Part shown: piece after piece, positions 17,503 to 25,643 of the stretch | Position numbering within the stretch: the stretch's first letter is position 1 | Layout: every line of letters starts with the position of its first letter | Origin: an uncultured Bacteroidia bacterium | Lineage (GTDB): Bacteria; Bacteroidota; Bacteroidia; Bacteroidales; F082 | NCBI GenBank assembly: GCA_913009755.1 | Contig: CAJVWU010000003.1 | Span: 1 to 64,000, forward strand | DNA: 64,000 nt | Direction: 5' to 3' | Notes under the pieces: generated by a model | Told to the model about the DNA's origin: nothing | What the model saw: the letters and a program-made list of their open reading frames with translations, nothing else | Databases searched by the model: none | Program-made: the position numbers and the translations under genes

Positions 17503-18258
17503 TTATTTGTCTTGTTGCTGTGTTGAATCGGCTGCCGGCACCTCGGGTTTTACAAAGATGGAAACATCCACTTCGGGATTCAGCAAAACAGTGTCTATTG
17601 AAAGCGTGTTGACTACCTGGCCGTTGTAACTGTCCGAGTGGCTGTAAGCCATCATGATACCCTCACCGACGGGTTTATAGTCACTCAAATCGGATTCGGT
17701 TTTCACAGGCTCGCCGCGCATGGTGATGGTGTTTTCGGTTTTCAGGATCACGAAATTCTCCGCATCAAGGTAATAGATGGTTTCGTCTCCGTTTTTATCC
17801 GTCAGTTTGATTTTGTAAACATCGGAACCTTCCAGGTCGTCTTTCCCCAGCAGTTCAACCTTGCTTCCTTTTTCTTTCCAGTTGTACAGTTCACCGGTAA
17901 TGTCGGCCTGTTTCTCCATTTGCTTGAGTTGGTCTCCTGTGATGTCTTTCGGGGCAAGGGTTCCGGTCCAGGGGGCAATCACCCAGGCTTCGCCCTGGTT
18001 GTAAACCTGCACCATTTTCTGTCCCTGGATGGGCACCTCAAGGCGATAGCGTTTGGGAGGGAAAGAGGTGATGGTAAAATCGTATTCCATTCCCTGATTG
18101 AATGATTTCCCTTTGATCTCCATGCTTTTGACTTTGGCCAGTTTGTCAAGCCCCATGACTTTGTAATAATTGTTCAGAATTTCATCCAGCGAAAGGTCCT
18201 GGGCTGACAGTGAGAATGAGAACAGCATTCCCACAAATAAGTAAATCCATTTTTTCAT
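17503..18258 (-). CDS. Periplasmic LolA-like outer membrane lipoprotein-sorting domain protein
   Basis: The 251-residue protein has a clean signal peptide (MKKWIYLFVGMLFSFSLSAQ, cleavage after SAQ). The opening helix DEILNNYYKVMGLDKLAKVKS is followed by MEIKGKSFNQGMEYDFTI and a beta-rich body (PPKRYRLEVPIQGQKMVQVYN, AWVIAPWTG, YYLDAENFVILKTE). This is the LolA/LolB-like beta-barrel fold found in many Bacteroidota proteins annotated as outer membrane lipoprotein-sorting proteins. True LolA carries lipoproteins across the periplasm, but this subfamily is distinct and its cargo is unknown. The last residues (PAADSTQQQDK) form a flexible tail. It is probably not the housekeeping LolA. Confidence 0.75.
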   Translation of the reverse strand: MKKWIYLFVGMLFSFSLSAQDLSLDEILNNYYKVMGLDKLAKVKSMEIKGKSFNQGMEYDFTITSFPPKRYRLEVPIQGQKMVQVYNQGEAWVIAPWTGTLAPKDITGDQLKQMEKQADITGELYNWKEKGSKVELLGKDDLEGSDVYKIKLTDKNGDETIYYLDAENFVILKTENTITMRGEPVKTESDLSDYKPVGEGIMMAYSHSDSYNGQVVNTLSIDTVLLNPEVDVSIFVKPEVPAADSTQQQDK

Positions 18259-18421
18259 AAAATTTAATTTTTGAGTTGTTGTTATTTTGATTTAAAAACT
18301 ATTTCGAAATACAAAAACCGTGCAGAAGGTTATATCATATTGTATATCTATCATTTATATTCATCTTCCCCAAAATACATCATACCAGATGTCCGTTAAC
18401 GGACAGGAGAATGTTCAATAA

Positions 18422-19138
18422 TCAGACATACACAATTCCTTTTTCCGGGTCATAAACCGGAACGACCGGACTGCTGTTTCTTTGCAGACAAAATTCCACA
18501 TCTTTTTCAAAACCGTTTTCCACCAGAAAATTCAGGTGCCGGCAATTCCGTAACCTGTTTTTCAAATCCCCGGTTCCGCTTTTCCATGCTTTCCGGAGAA
18601 TATGTCCCAGGTCATCCGTTTTTACGGAAGTAAATTCCGAAAGTTTGTCAATGATCATCCCGGCACACAGGCCGTCGTCCAGTGAAAACCTGCCGTTGGT
18701 ACCCGCGCAAAGCAATATCAGTTTCTGGTTATTCTTAACCTGTTCTGTCACAGCATCCACATTTAGGAAAGCGCCGATAAAAACTTCCTTTGTCTTTTGG
18801 CAGGCTTTCATAGCCTTGGTCCCGTTGGTGGTGGTCATGATCAGAGTCTTTCCTTCAACGGTTTCCCGGATGAACTCCAACGGAGAATTTCCCAAATCGA
18901 AGCCGTCTATTTTCTTGGCATTTCGTTCACCGCATAAAAGGGAAGTTTCAGGTTTGTATTTTTTAGCTTCCGAAAGCACCATTTCATTTGTCAACACCGG
19001 TATAATCTTTTTCGCCCCGTTTTCCAGGGCAGTGATCATCACGGAAGTAGCCCGCAACACATCAATGACCACGACGGTTTTTCCTGAGATATCTTTTGCG
19101 TTTGCGACGTCGGCGAATGGATAGGTTTCGATGGTCAT
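18422..19138 (-). CDS. comB: 2-phosphosulfolactate phosphatase family protein
   Basis: ComB hydrolyses 2-phosphosulfolactate in archaeal and some bacterial coenzyme M and sulfolactate pathways. The 238-residue product shows the family run: VVVIDVLRATSVMITAL near residue 22, LLCGERNAKKIDGFDLGNSP, a TTTNGTKAM motif and LLCAGTNGRFSLDDGLCAG. All are intact, including the Asp/Arg of DVLRAT and the Asn/Gly/Thr of TTNGT. In Bacteroidota the family is common without coenzyme M, so the natural substrate may differ. No sulfolactate or coenzyme M genes are visible next to it. Confidence 0.85.
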   Translation of the reverse strand: MTIETYPFADVANAKDISGKTVVVIDVLRATSVMITALENGAKKIIPVLTNEMVLSEAKKYKPETSLLCGERNAKKIDGFDLGNSPLEFIRETVEGKTLIMTTTNGTKAMKACQKTKEVFIGAFLNVDAVTEQVKNNQKLILLCAGTNGRFSLDDGLCAGMIIDKLSEFTSVKTDDLGHILRKAWKSGTGDLKNRLRNCRHLNFLVENGFEKDVEFCLQRNSSPVVPVYDPEKGIVYV

Positions 19139-19393
19139 GGGACAAAGTTATTATTTATTTATTATCGGATTGTATCAGCCCGGATGACCCTGTCGGACGA
19201 GAATCCGAAAGAGTAGTGTTTTCAATGGAAATTTGTTCGTCCGGTTGATTTTTCTTTTTCCCCAAAAACACCTTCCAGAGTACCGGGGAATCGGTACATG
19301 GAAGTGTGTTTAAAATAAATACTGTCTGTCCGCAATGTTGGAAAATCAAAAAAAAGCGATTCTTTCTTCTTTGTCCGGAATGTTTTTACGAAC

Positions 19394-19972
19394 TTTATTT
19401 TTTCCGGAAGCCAGAAACATTTGTTGCTTTCCATGTTTAGCGATTATGGCAAACCGTTTTATCAGAGTTCCGAAATGCTGAACCTTGGAAAAATAAACAG
19501 TAAAACATATAAAGAATTTATTCACGAGTGGTTTGAAAAAAGCAAACGAACCATCGAACAATCTGCGCTTGATCTCATCATGAAATATACCCAGGTGCAT
19601 ACATTTTACGTCCAGTACCTTTGCAATAAACTTTACGGATTGCCTGTCAGAAAAATCACATCTGAAACTGTAACCGATACATTGTTAAGAATACTGGAAG
19701 AGAACGAAGTCATTTATTTTAACTATAAAGTGCTGCTCACTGGCAATCAGTTCAGGCTGTTGGAAGTTATTGCAAAAGAGGGGGGCGTTTCAAAACCCAC
19801 TTCAAAAGATTTTATCGGAAAATATCATCTGGGCACACCCAGTTCGGTGGGAGCCGCCATGAACGCACTGTTTAAAAAAGAAATGATTTTTAAAGAGAAT
19901 GGCCTGATCAAGGTTTATGACATCTTTTTTTCTCTTTGGCTGGAAAGAAGAACCACTGTTATACGGAATTAA
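19394..19972 (+). pseudogene. C-terminal fragment of an archaeal-type AAA ATPase
   Basis: The frame opens in the middle of an ATPase_2-like domain with FIFSGSQKHLLLSMFS, the sensor-1 strand of this family. It continues through the winged-helix C-terminus and ends with a KVYDIFFSLWLERR motif, all characteristic of the roughly 370-400-residue ATP-binding proteins (MJ-type AAA ATPases) common in Bacteroidota and archaea. The Walker A and B part is absent upstream; the preceding 200 bases contain no matching sequence in any frame. An internal TTG at 19,421 could start a short protein, but without the P-loop it would not be an ATPase. I consider it a relic of a mobile or defence-associated ATPase gene. 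Confidence 0.65.
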
Positions 19973-20196
19973 TAATAGTTTCAAAATTTTTCGGGACTTC
20001 ATATTTAAACTAAAGGTATTTGAATTTTAACAACGTGTAGCAATGCGAATCCCGCATGGGTGAAATTTCTTCACCTTCGATCCGATGATTTCAAGGTACG
20101 GACAGGTGCGAGCTGCCGGGCTGTTGTTCAGGCTTGAAGAATTATCATTTCCGTCTTTTTCTTAATTTCATTGTCTTAATAAACAGAGAAGCAGAA
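19973..20196. other. Spacer upstream of the ECF sigma operon
   Basis: No gene is supported here. An in-frame upstream extension of the sigma factor (from 20,134) would overlap this spacer but carries no sigma-70 residues. Confidence 0.4.
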
Positions 20197-20736
20197 ATGT
20201 TGAATTCAACAGAACCCGATTATAATACACAATTGGTCAGTCGTTGCAAAAAAGGCGACAAAGCGGCTCAATACAGGCTATACCTGGAATATGCCGATGC
20301 GATGTTCAATATTTGTAAACGGCTCGTATCAAACCGTGTGGATGCTGAAGATTTATTACAGGTTGCTTTTGCAAAGGCTTTTACAAAGCTTAACAAGTTG
20401 AAAAATAACAGAAAATTCGGCGGCTGGCTGAAAACAATTACCGTGAATGAATGTTTGAATTTTCTAAAAAAGAAAAAAATCGTTTTTGATGAATTGCCGG
20501 AAATTCCCGATGACACAAAAGAAACTGATGACGACAGAATTCAGATTGACAGTGAAACATTAAGAAAAGCCATGGACGAACTGCCCGAAGGAAGCAAGAT
20601 CATTTTTAACCTGTATCTGATTGAAAATTATAAACATAAGGAAATTGCCCGGATGTTGGGCATCTCCGCATCAACATCAAAATCGCAATATGCAAGGGCA
20701 AAACAATTGTTGAAAGATAAATTATTGAAAAAATGA
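20197..20736 (+). CDS. ECF-type RNA polymerase sigma factor
   Basis: The 179-residue protein has sigma region 2 at residues about 10-85. AEDLLQVAFAKAFTKL is the -10/core-binding helix, and FGGWLKTITVNECLNF follows. Region 4 lies at about 118-172 (RKAMDELPEGSKIIFNLYLI ... KHKEIARMLGISASTSKSQYARAKQLLK, the helix-turn-helix). The start at 20,197 is chosen because sigma factors of this class begin shortly before region 2. The next gene begins within its stop codon (ATGATG at 20,733), indicating translational coupling with the anti-sigma partner. It would direct RNA polymerase to promoters that respond to an envelope signal, by analogy with other ECF systems; its regulon cannot be read from the window. 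Confidence 0.92.
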   Translation: MLNSTEPDYNTQLVSRCKKGDKAAQYRLYLEYADAMFNICKRLVSNRVDAEDLLQVAFAKAFTKLNKLKNNRKFGGWLKTITVNECLNFLKKKKIVFDELPEIPDDTKETDDDRIQIDSETLRKAMDELPEGSKIIFNLYLIENYKHKEIARMLGISASTSKSQYARAKQLLKDKLLKK

Positions 20737-21275
20737 TGAAAGATAAATTTGAAAGATTGATAAAAAAAGTCACCGGAAATTTTGACGAACCTTTCCGGGA
20801 AAAAGAAATAGCATGGAAAGGGGTTGAACAAAAGCTCCATAAGCACAAAAAAAGAAAACTAAGCATCAGGTTAGGTATTGCTGCAAGTTTAATTATACTG
20901 GTTGGGTCAGGAACAATCTTTTTTGTTAACAACAATCAACCTACAGGTGCTGCTGATTATTGTTATAAAGTTTCGGAAGATCTTTCGGAAACGGAATTTT
21001 ACTATTCAGGCCTTATTGAGGATAAACAACAACAAATTAAAAATGCAAGACCATACGACAAAGATTTATTTAAACCATTTTTTAATGAGTTAAACCAGCT
21101 TGATCATCAATACAAAACCTATAAAACCGAGCTTAACGACTTTGGCTACCGTGAAGAATTAATAAGGGCCCTGATTGAAAATCAACAGCAGAAACTCAAT
21201 GTTTTAAATAAATTATTATCGAAAATCCAAAAAATTAAAAATTATGAAAACAGAAAAAAAGAATATCACTTTTAA
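20733..21275 (+). CDS. Putative single-pass membrane anti-sigma factor
   Basis: This 180-residue protein starts inside the sigma gene stop codon. It has a cytoplasmic N-terminus of about 45 residues (KFERLIKKVTGNFDEPFREKE, AWKGVEQKL), one membrane helix at residues 46-66 (IRLGIAASLIILVGSGTIFF), and a helical periplasmic part with ELNQLDHQYKTYKTELND. The layout and position are those of Bacteroidota anti-sigma factors, although no zinc-binding HxxxCxxC motif is present. The upstream ATG at 20,733 and a second one at 20,736 are both possible starts. The function is inferred from synteny and topology, not from a recognised domain. Confidence 0.7.
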   Translation: MMKDKFERLIKKVTGNFDEPFREKEIAWKGVEQKLHKHKKRKLSIRLGIAASLIILVGSGTIFFVNNNQPTGAADYCYKVSEDLSETEFYYSGLIEDKQQQIKNARPYDKDLFKPFFNELNQLDHQYKTYKTELNDFGYREELIRALIENQQQKLNVLNKLLSKIQKIKNYENRKKEYHF

Positions 21276-22386
21276 TCTCCTTCTCATTTTCTGCTTAATC
21301 ACATTTTCAGGATTTGCGCAGGATGATTTGATTTCAAAAGTTAAAACCATCGTGAAAACATTTGACCAACCCAACATTGAATATTTCGGGGTTACAAATA
21401 TTTTCGGAAATGTTGACATCAGTTACTGGGATCAGAAAAAAATGAAAATAACCGTCACGATCAAGGTAATTGCCTGGGAAGAAGATGATGCGGAAAGGTT
21501 TATTGAGAAACTAACACCTGAAATAAAAGTGTCTGAAGGCAAAGACGGAAAGGTTAGTGTTTATTCGGCAATAGATATTTCCCATATTAAAAATCTATGT
21601 GGTTGTGGTAATAATGATAGAAAAGTTTATGCACCATGGTTTAAAAAGAATGCCGAAGTAAAACAATTCAATGTCAGTTATGATGTAAAAATACCTGCAT
21701 CGGTTAATAAAATGGATTTATACAACCGCTATGGCAATATGAGCATCCCTGATTTTGAAGGCAATATGTCAATTCAACTGACCAATGGGAATTTGAAAAC
21801 AGGGAATTTGAAACTATCGGATAACGATATAGGAATTCGTGTTCGCTATGGTAAGGTCAATTTGGAAAGTGTTGAAAACTCAAAACTAAATTTGTATTCC
21901 TGTAATGATGTAAGCATAGGAAATATCGGAAATGTAAATTTAACGAGTAAGTTTTCTGACATTAATATAACTTCTTGTTCGGGATTGGTTTTAAATTCAG
22001 AGAGCGACAACATCACCATCGGTAACCTGACATCATTAAAGGGAAGCGGTAATTTTACCAGCCTTAAAATAGGTAATCTTGTTAGCTCAATAGATTTTGA
22101 TAATAAGAGCGGTGAAATAGAGATAGTTAAAATCAATCCCGGTTTTAAAAACATTTCTTTGGCCGGGCAGTTCAACGATTATATCTTAAATCTCAATAAC
22201 CTGAACTATTCCATTTTTGCAGAATTGGAATTTACAGATTTGAAAAGTGACAAAACCATTTACCCCGAACAGAAAAGGAAAGGATTGATTAATGGAAAGG
22301 CGATTATTGAAAAGCAAATTGGCAACCAGACCGGGGATTCTCATGTAAACCTGAAATGCTCAAATTGTAATGTGGTTTTGCAATAG
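21244..22386 (+). CDS. Secreted DUF4097/GIN-like beta-helix protein
   Basis: The 380-residue product has a signal peptide (ITFNLLLIFCLITFSGFAQ). A body of short regular beta-strand repeats follows (NVDISYWDQKKMKITVTIKV, MSIPDFEGNMSIQLTNGNLK, NVNLTSKFSDINITSCSGL), typical of DUF4097 and putative auto-transporter-adhesin head (GIN) folds. A Cys cluster (NLCGCGNND) lies near residue 120 and a CSNC near the end, which is unusual for the fold and may bind metal or form disulfides. It overlaps the anti-sigma frame by 32 bp, so it is the third gene of the sigma operon and a plausible sensor or output of that system. The role is otherwise unknown. Confidence 0.72.
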   Translation: MKTEKKNITFNLLLIFCLITFSGFAQDDLISKVKTIVKTFDQPNIEYFGVTNIFGNVDISYWDQKKMKITVTIKVIAWEEDDAERFIEKLTPEIKVSEGKDGKVSVYSAIDISHIKNLCGCGNNDRKVYAPWFKKNAEVKQFNVSYDVKIPASVNKMDLYNRYGNMSIPDFEGNMSIQLTNGNLKTGNLKLSDNDIGIRVRYGKVNLESVENSKLNLYSCNDVSIGNIGNVNLTSKFSDINITSCSGLVLNSESDNITIGNLTSLKGSGNFTSLKIGNLVSSIDFDNKSGEIEIVKINPGFKNISLAGQFNDYILNLNNLNYSIFAELEFTDLKSDKTIYPEQKRKGLINGKAIIEKQIGNQTGDSHVNLKCSNCNVVLQ

Positions 22387-22811
22387 GTTATAATACGATG
22401 AAAATTCCATGCGCTGGGCTGTGGACTTTGTGGATAACCTGTTGTATCTGAAATGGCAGGGTTTTGACAAAGTCCCTGCGTCCCGTAGGAGCAGTAAAAA
22501 CCCGAGACAACAACCTGCTTTAAGCGTCCCCTTAAAGCAATTAAATCATCAAGTTAATAAAGGTTCAGGCAAGGACACTTGAACCCGGTTTGCTAGTATT
22601 ATGTGTTTTTTCTTTTTCCGTTGTTGGTGTCCTCACCAACAACATTTGTACACCAGATAATATGCCGTTGGTGAGGACACCAACGGCGGGCGGGGAAAGG
22701 CGGGGACACCAACGACGGAGATAATCCCGAAGGGAAGAAATGATTATAGAACCGGAAAAAATGAAAATCAACCTCGAAGAGGTGACATGAATAAATAATT
22801 AGCTGCTTCAA
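22387..22811. other. Repeat-bearing spacer
   Basis: No convincing gene is visible. A short readable frame (MRWAVDFVDNLLYLKWQGF, from 22,409) looks like a relic and is not recognised. The rest holds the inverted-repeat pair described in the next entry. Confidence 0.35.
22620..22687. repeat. Two opposed copies of the GTTGGTGTCCTCACCAAC palindrome
   Basis: Copy one (22,620-22,643) has perfect 10-bp arms around a TCCT loop. Copy two (22,664-22,687) has 10-bp arms around an AGGA loop and is the reverse complement of copy one at its 18-base core. Relatives occur at 61,692-61,709 (one mismatch) and, more distantly, at 59,403-59,426. This looks like a family of mobile or interspersed palindromes. 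Confidence 0.8.
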
Positions 22812-22858
22812 AAACACTCTTCCAGGTACGCCGGGGCGTACTCTGGAAGGTGTTTTTT
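22812..22858. terminator. Strong bidirectional hairpin terminator
   Basis: An almost perfect stem (AACAC-CTTCCAG-TACGCC paired with GGCGTA-CTGGAAG-GTGTT, single-base bulges) is followed by a T-run to 22,858. It lies between the plus-strand secreted gene and the minus-strand glycyl radical enzyme gene and could serve either. The minus-strand side is preceded by A-rich bases. Confidence 0.7.
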
Positions 22859-22872
22859 ATCTCCCCACCCCA

Positions 22873-23934
22873 TCAGAATTCCTCATTCTCCGTCCTTCTG
22901 ATAATCTCGTCCTGAAGTTCTTCACCGAGGTCGTTGAAATAATCGCTGTAACCGGCCACGCGGACGATCAGGTCTTTGTAATCCTCGGGATGTTTCCGGG
23001 CCTTGCGTAACGTATCCGCCGTCACCACATTAAACTGGATGTGGTGGCCGTCCATCCGGAAATAGGAACGGATCAACTGAACCAGTGAATCCAGCCCTTT
23101 TTCATCCTCCAGCAGAGATGGTGTGAATTTCTGGTTGAGCAAAGTGCCACCCGTCCGCAGATGGTCTATTTTTGCTGCCGACTTGATCACTGCAGAAGGC
23201 CCTTTGCGACAGATGGCTGCCATCTGCATCAGTTCGATTTTCCTGTCCTCGTCTTTTTCTTCTTCCGACAGTTTTTCCAGTGTGTCGGCATGCCGTTCGG
23301 CAAAGCAGATGACAGCACCGGCAGCAATGTCCATGGCTTTCAGTTCTTCCCGTTTTGCAAATGCTTCGGGATCGTTGAAAAAGTCCAGATTCTCAATGGC
23401 TTGGGCAATTTCCTTTTTCAGGTCGAGGAACCCTTTCCGGAACATCTTCTTTCCGAGCACGGTATGTCCCGGCGCTCGCTGTTCCTGGAACTCGGTGAAC
23501 ACACCTGCCACGTAAGCATCATGCCATTCTTTATCGAGATTTTTAAATATCAGATCACGGTTTGATTTCCCTTTCCAGAAAGGGATGATCACATCACGAT
23601 AAACGTTCATGGTTTCTTTGTCCACCCTGAACCACACTTTCGGCCGTGTGTCTAATGTTTTCAGGTCTTCGAGCGAGTGGAGTGTGATCTCGGGGTAGGT
23701 GGGCACCGCTTTGGGAACAGGACCGCGTTCGCCGACGATCAGTTCGCCGTCGTTGATACAAATCTTTTTATTTTCCAGAATGTATTCGAAGGCCAGCGCC
23801 CTGCGCACGGGCACCGACACCTGATGTGCCAGGTCACTCTTGTAAAATTCGGTGACAAGCAACGCCCGCTCTGCCGATATGCGCGGGATGGCGTTCTGGC
23901 TCTGGTCGCGGAGTTTTTTTATTTTTTTGTTCAT
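22873..23934 (-). pseudogene. Glycyl radical enzyme (HypD-like) with large internal deletion
   Basis: Glycyl radical enzymes such as 4-hydroxyproline dehydratase are about 780-800 residues long and use a C-terminal glycyl radical with a central Cys. This 353-residue frame is open throughout. Residues 1-244 match the N-terminus (INDGELIVGERGPVPKAVP, FTEFQEQRAPGHTV, KGFLDLKKEI). From residue 245 it jumps to the C-terminus: GPSAVIKSAAKIDHLRTGGT, DGHHIQFNVV and the glycyl loop VRVAGYSDYF (Gly about 328), ending DEIIRRTE. The catalytic Cys and about 430 intervening residues are absent. The junction is at about 23,199-23,206. No activase gene is adjacent. It is either a deletion remnant, an assembly artefact, or a reduced protein with a non-enzymatic role. 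Confidence 0.85.
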
Positions 23935-23953
23935 GGTTTATTCTTTTTATCCT

Positions 23954-23973
23954 CCCAGGCTTGAAGGCCTGGG
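23954..23973. terminator. Small GC hairpin between rlmN and the glycyl radical enzyme
   Basis: CCCAGGC and GCCTGGG form a 7-bp stem around a 6-base loop (TTGAAG), preceded on the plus strand by a T-rich stretch. It could be a weak terminator for rlmN on the minus strand or part of a leader. Function uncertain. Confidence 0.4.
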
Positions 23974-24026
23974 TAACTGATTTGTGTCTATCCGGGTTTC
24001 GAAGCACATCAGTTTCCCCGTCCCTG

Positions 24027-24044
24027 CCCGTCCGGTCAGGCGGG
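24027..24044. repeat. REP-like 18-bp palindrome CCCGTCCGGTCAGGCGGG
   Basis: This is identical over 18 bases to copies at 3420-3437 and 50,580-50,597. The ends pair as CCCGTC with GGCGGG. It lies in the spacer downstream of rlmN. Confidence 0.75.
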
Positions 24045-24082
24045 TTTTAGGGCGAGTAAATAAAAACAGCTGTATTAAATTT

Positions 24083-25105
24083 TCAGGAATTTTTGATCAT
24101 CTCTTTTGTCGAGAGCAAACCGCAGGCGGCATCAATATCCCGGCCTCGGGAAGCCCTGACGGTGGTCAATATCCCCTTGGCGTTCAGTGCATCTTTAAAT
24201 TCCTGTAACCGCTGTTCATCCGTTGTTTTAAGGGGTGTATTGGGTATCTGGTGAAAACGGATCAGGTTGATACGGCAACGTATGCCATTTAAAATGCGTG
24301 CCAGCTCTTTCACATGACGGGGGGTGTCGTTCAGTCCTTGGAAAACGATATACTCAAACGAAACCCTGCGCTGTCTGCCGAGGTCATGGGTTTTGATCTC
24401 ATTCAAAATATCATCAATGGAATATTTGTGGCTGACCGGCATGAGTATTTTGCGTTCACTTTCAAAAGGGGTATGCAGACTCACGGCAAGATGACAACGG
24501 CTGTTTTCGAGGAAATGCTTCATGGCGGGGACAATCCCGATGGTGGAAACCGTGATCCGTCGCGGGCTCCAGCCGTAACCCCATTCAGCGGTGAGTACCT
24601 CCAGACTTTTCATCACCTCATCAAGGTTGTCAAAAGGTTCGCCCATACCCATGTAAACGATGTTGGTCAACTGGTCACGTTCGGGCAGGCTTTCGATTTG
24701 ATTTAGTATCTGATTGGATGTCAGGTTGGCCTGAAGCTCCTGCCTGCCTGTCATGCAGAACAGGCATCGCATCTTGCAGCCTACCTGCGAAGAAACACAA
24801 AGTGTGCTTCTTTTGTCTTCGGGAATAAAAGCCGATTCGATATAGCCACCGCCGGCTTTGAACAGGTATTTTTTGGTGCCATCGGCAGAGGTCTGCACAT
24901 TAATGGGGTTTCCCAGGCCAATGTTGTAATTCTCATTCAGCAGGGCTCTTGCCTTTTTCGACAGGTTGGTCATCGTGTCAATGGAAGTTACTTTGTTTTT
25001 ATACAGCCAGCCGGCAATCTGTCCTGTCGTAAATTTTGGTAAATCCAGATCCGAAACAATTTGCTGTAACTCTGCTAACGTTTTGCCGAAAAGGGGTTCA
25101 TTCAT
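24083..25105 (-). CDS. rlmN: 23S rRNA/tRNA A2503-type methyltransferase RlmN
   Basis: RlmN is a radical SAM enzyme that methylates C2 of adenosine 2503 in 23S rRNA and A37 in some tRNAs. The 340-residue length is normal. The CxxxCxxC iron-sulfur motif is seen as CKMRCLFC in VGCKMRCLFCMTGRQE. The catalytic mechanism also needs a C-terminal Cys, present in GRDIDAACGLL. The GMGEPFDNL and SLHTPF segments are further family markers. There is no sign of the resistance paralogue Cfr, although the two are hard to separate by eye. It is a single housekeeping gene with a 148-bp gap to the glycyl radical enzyme gene. Confidence 0.93.
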   Translation of the reverse strand: MNEPLFGKTLAELQQIVSDLDLPKFTTGQIAGWLYKNKVTSIDTMTNLSKKARALLNENYNIGLGNPINVQTSADGTKKYLFKAGGGYIESAFIPEDKRSTLCVSSQVGCKMRCLFCMTGRQELQANLTSNQILNQIESLPERDQLTNIVYMGMGEPFDNLDEVMKSLEVLTAEWGYGWSPRRITVSTIGIVPAMKHFLENSRCHLAVSLHTPFESERKILMPVSHKYSIDDILNEIKTHDLGRQRRVSFEYIVFQGLNDTPRHVKELARILNGIRCRINLIRFHQIPNTPLKTTDEQRLQEFKDALNAKGILTTVRASRGRDIDAACGLLSTKEMIKNS

Positions 25106-25643
25106 CTTAAATTCTGATTTTTGCTGTCAGTGGAAGCTACCGGCAAAAATAAGTAAAACAGGATTTTTAAGGATTATGATTAATCCGGTTGAAAAAAGGC
25201 CATTAAGTGCTTTTTTTCTTTCAAGTTTGCCAGATTAAATTATTCACCTCCTGTACCCCCGCGCCGCCTGTCATAGTGGTTACGGCGGTCAGACAGCGGG
25301 GGATATGTCACATTCCAAATATAATTAGTTGTAAAACACCATGGGATAAATCCCGTGGCCGGAGCTCATCTTGCCCCTCCGAAACAAGCCCCCAAGTCCC
25401 GTTTAAAACAAGACGACCGAGGGCATAGCCCATTAATTTATCAATGGGTGGGAGGAAACAAAACTACCATTGGCAAACCATCTTATTGCCAAGACATAAA
25501 ATGCCAAAGGCAATTTATTTTTCGACTGGCCGGGAATAAATCTATCCGGCGGGTCAGGGGACAGATGGAAAAAGTTTCCTCTTCCAGGAGCTTCGCACGC
25601 TGGAAGGTTGTTGGAACGCGGGTAAATTTATTGGGTTAACTGC
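25106..25643. other. Spacer with several imperfect palindromes
   Basis: No gene is supported across 538 bp. Palindromes seen: an outer CCCCCGC / GCGGGGG pair at about 25,255-25,301, a GAC...GTC pair resembling the 4948 repeat at about 25,534-25,558, and a CTTCCAG / CTGGAAG hairpin at 25,581-25,606. A few long readable frames in the stretch are by-products of GC-rich repeats. Confidence 0.5.

Noticed and set aside
25355-25639. 94-codon frame in the spacer before the GT39 gene
   Set aside because: Spans palindromic repeats and has no recognisable domain or ribosome site.
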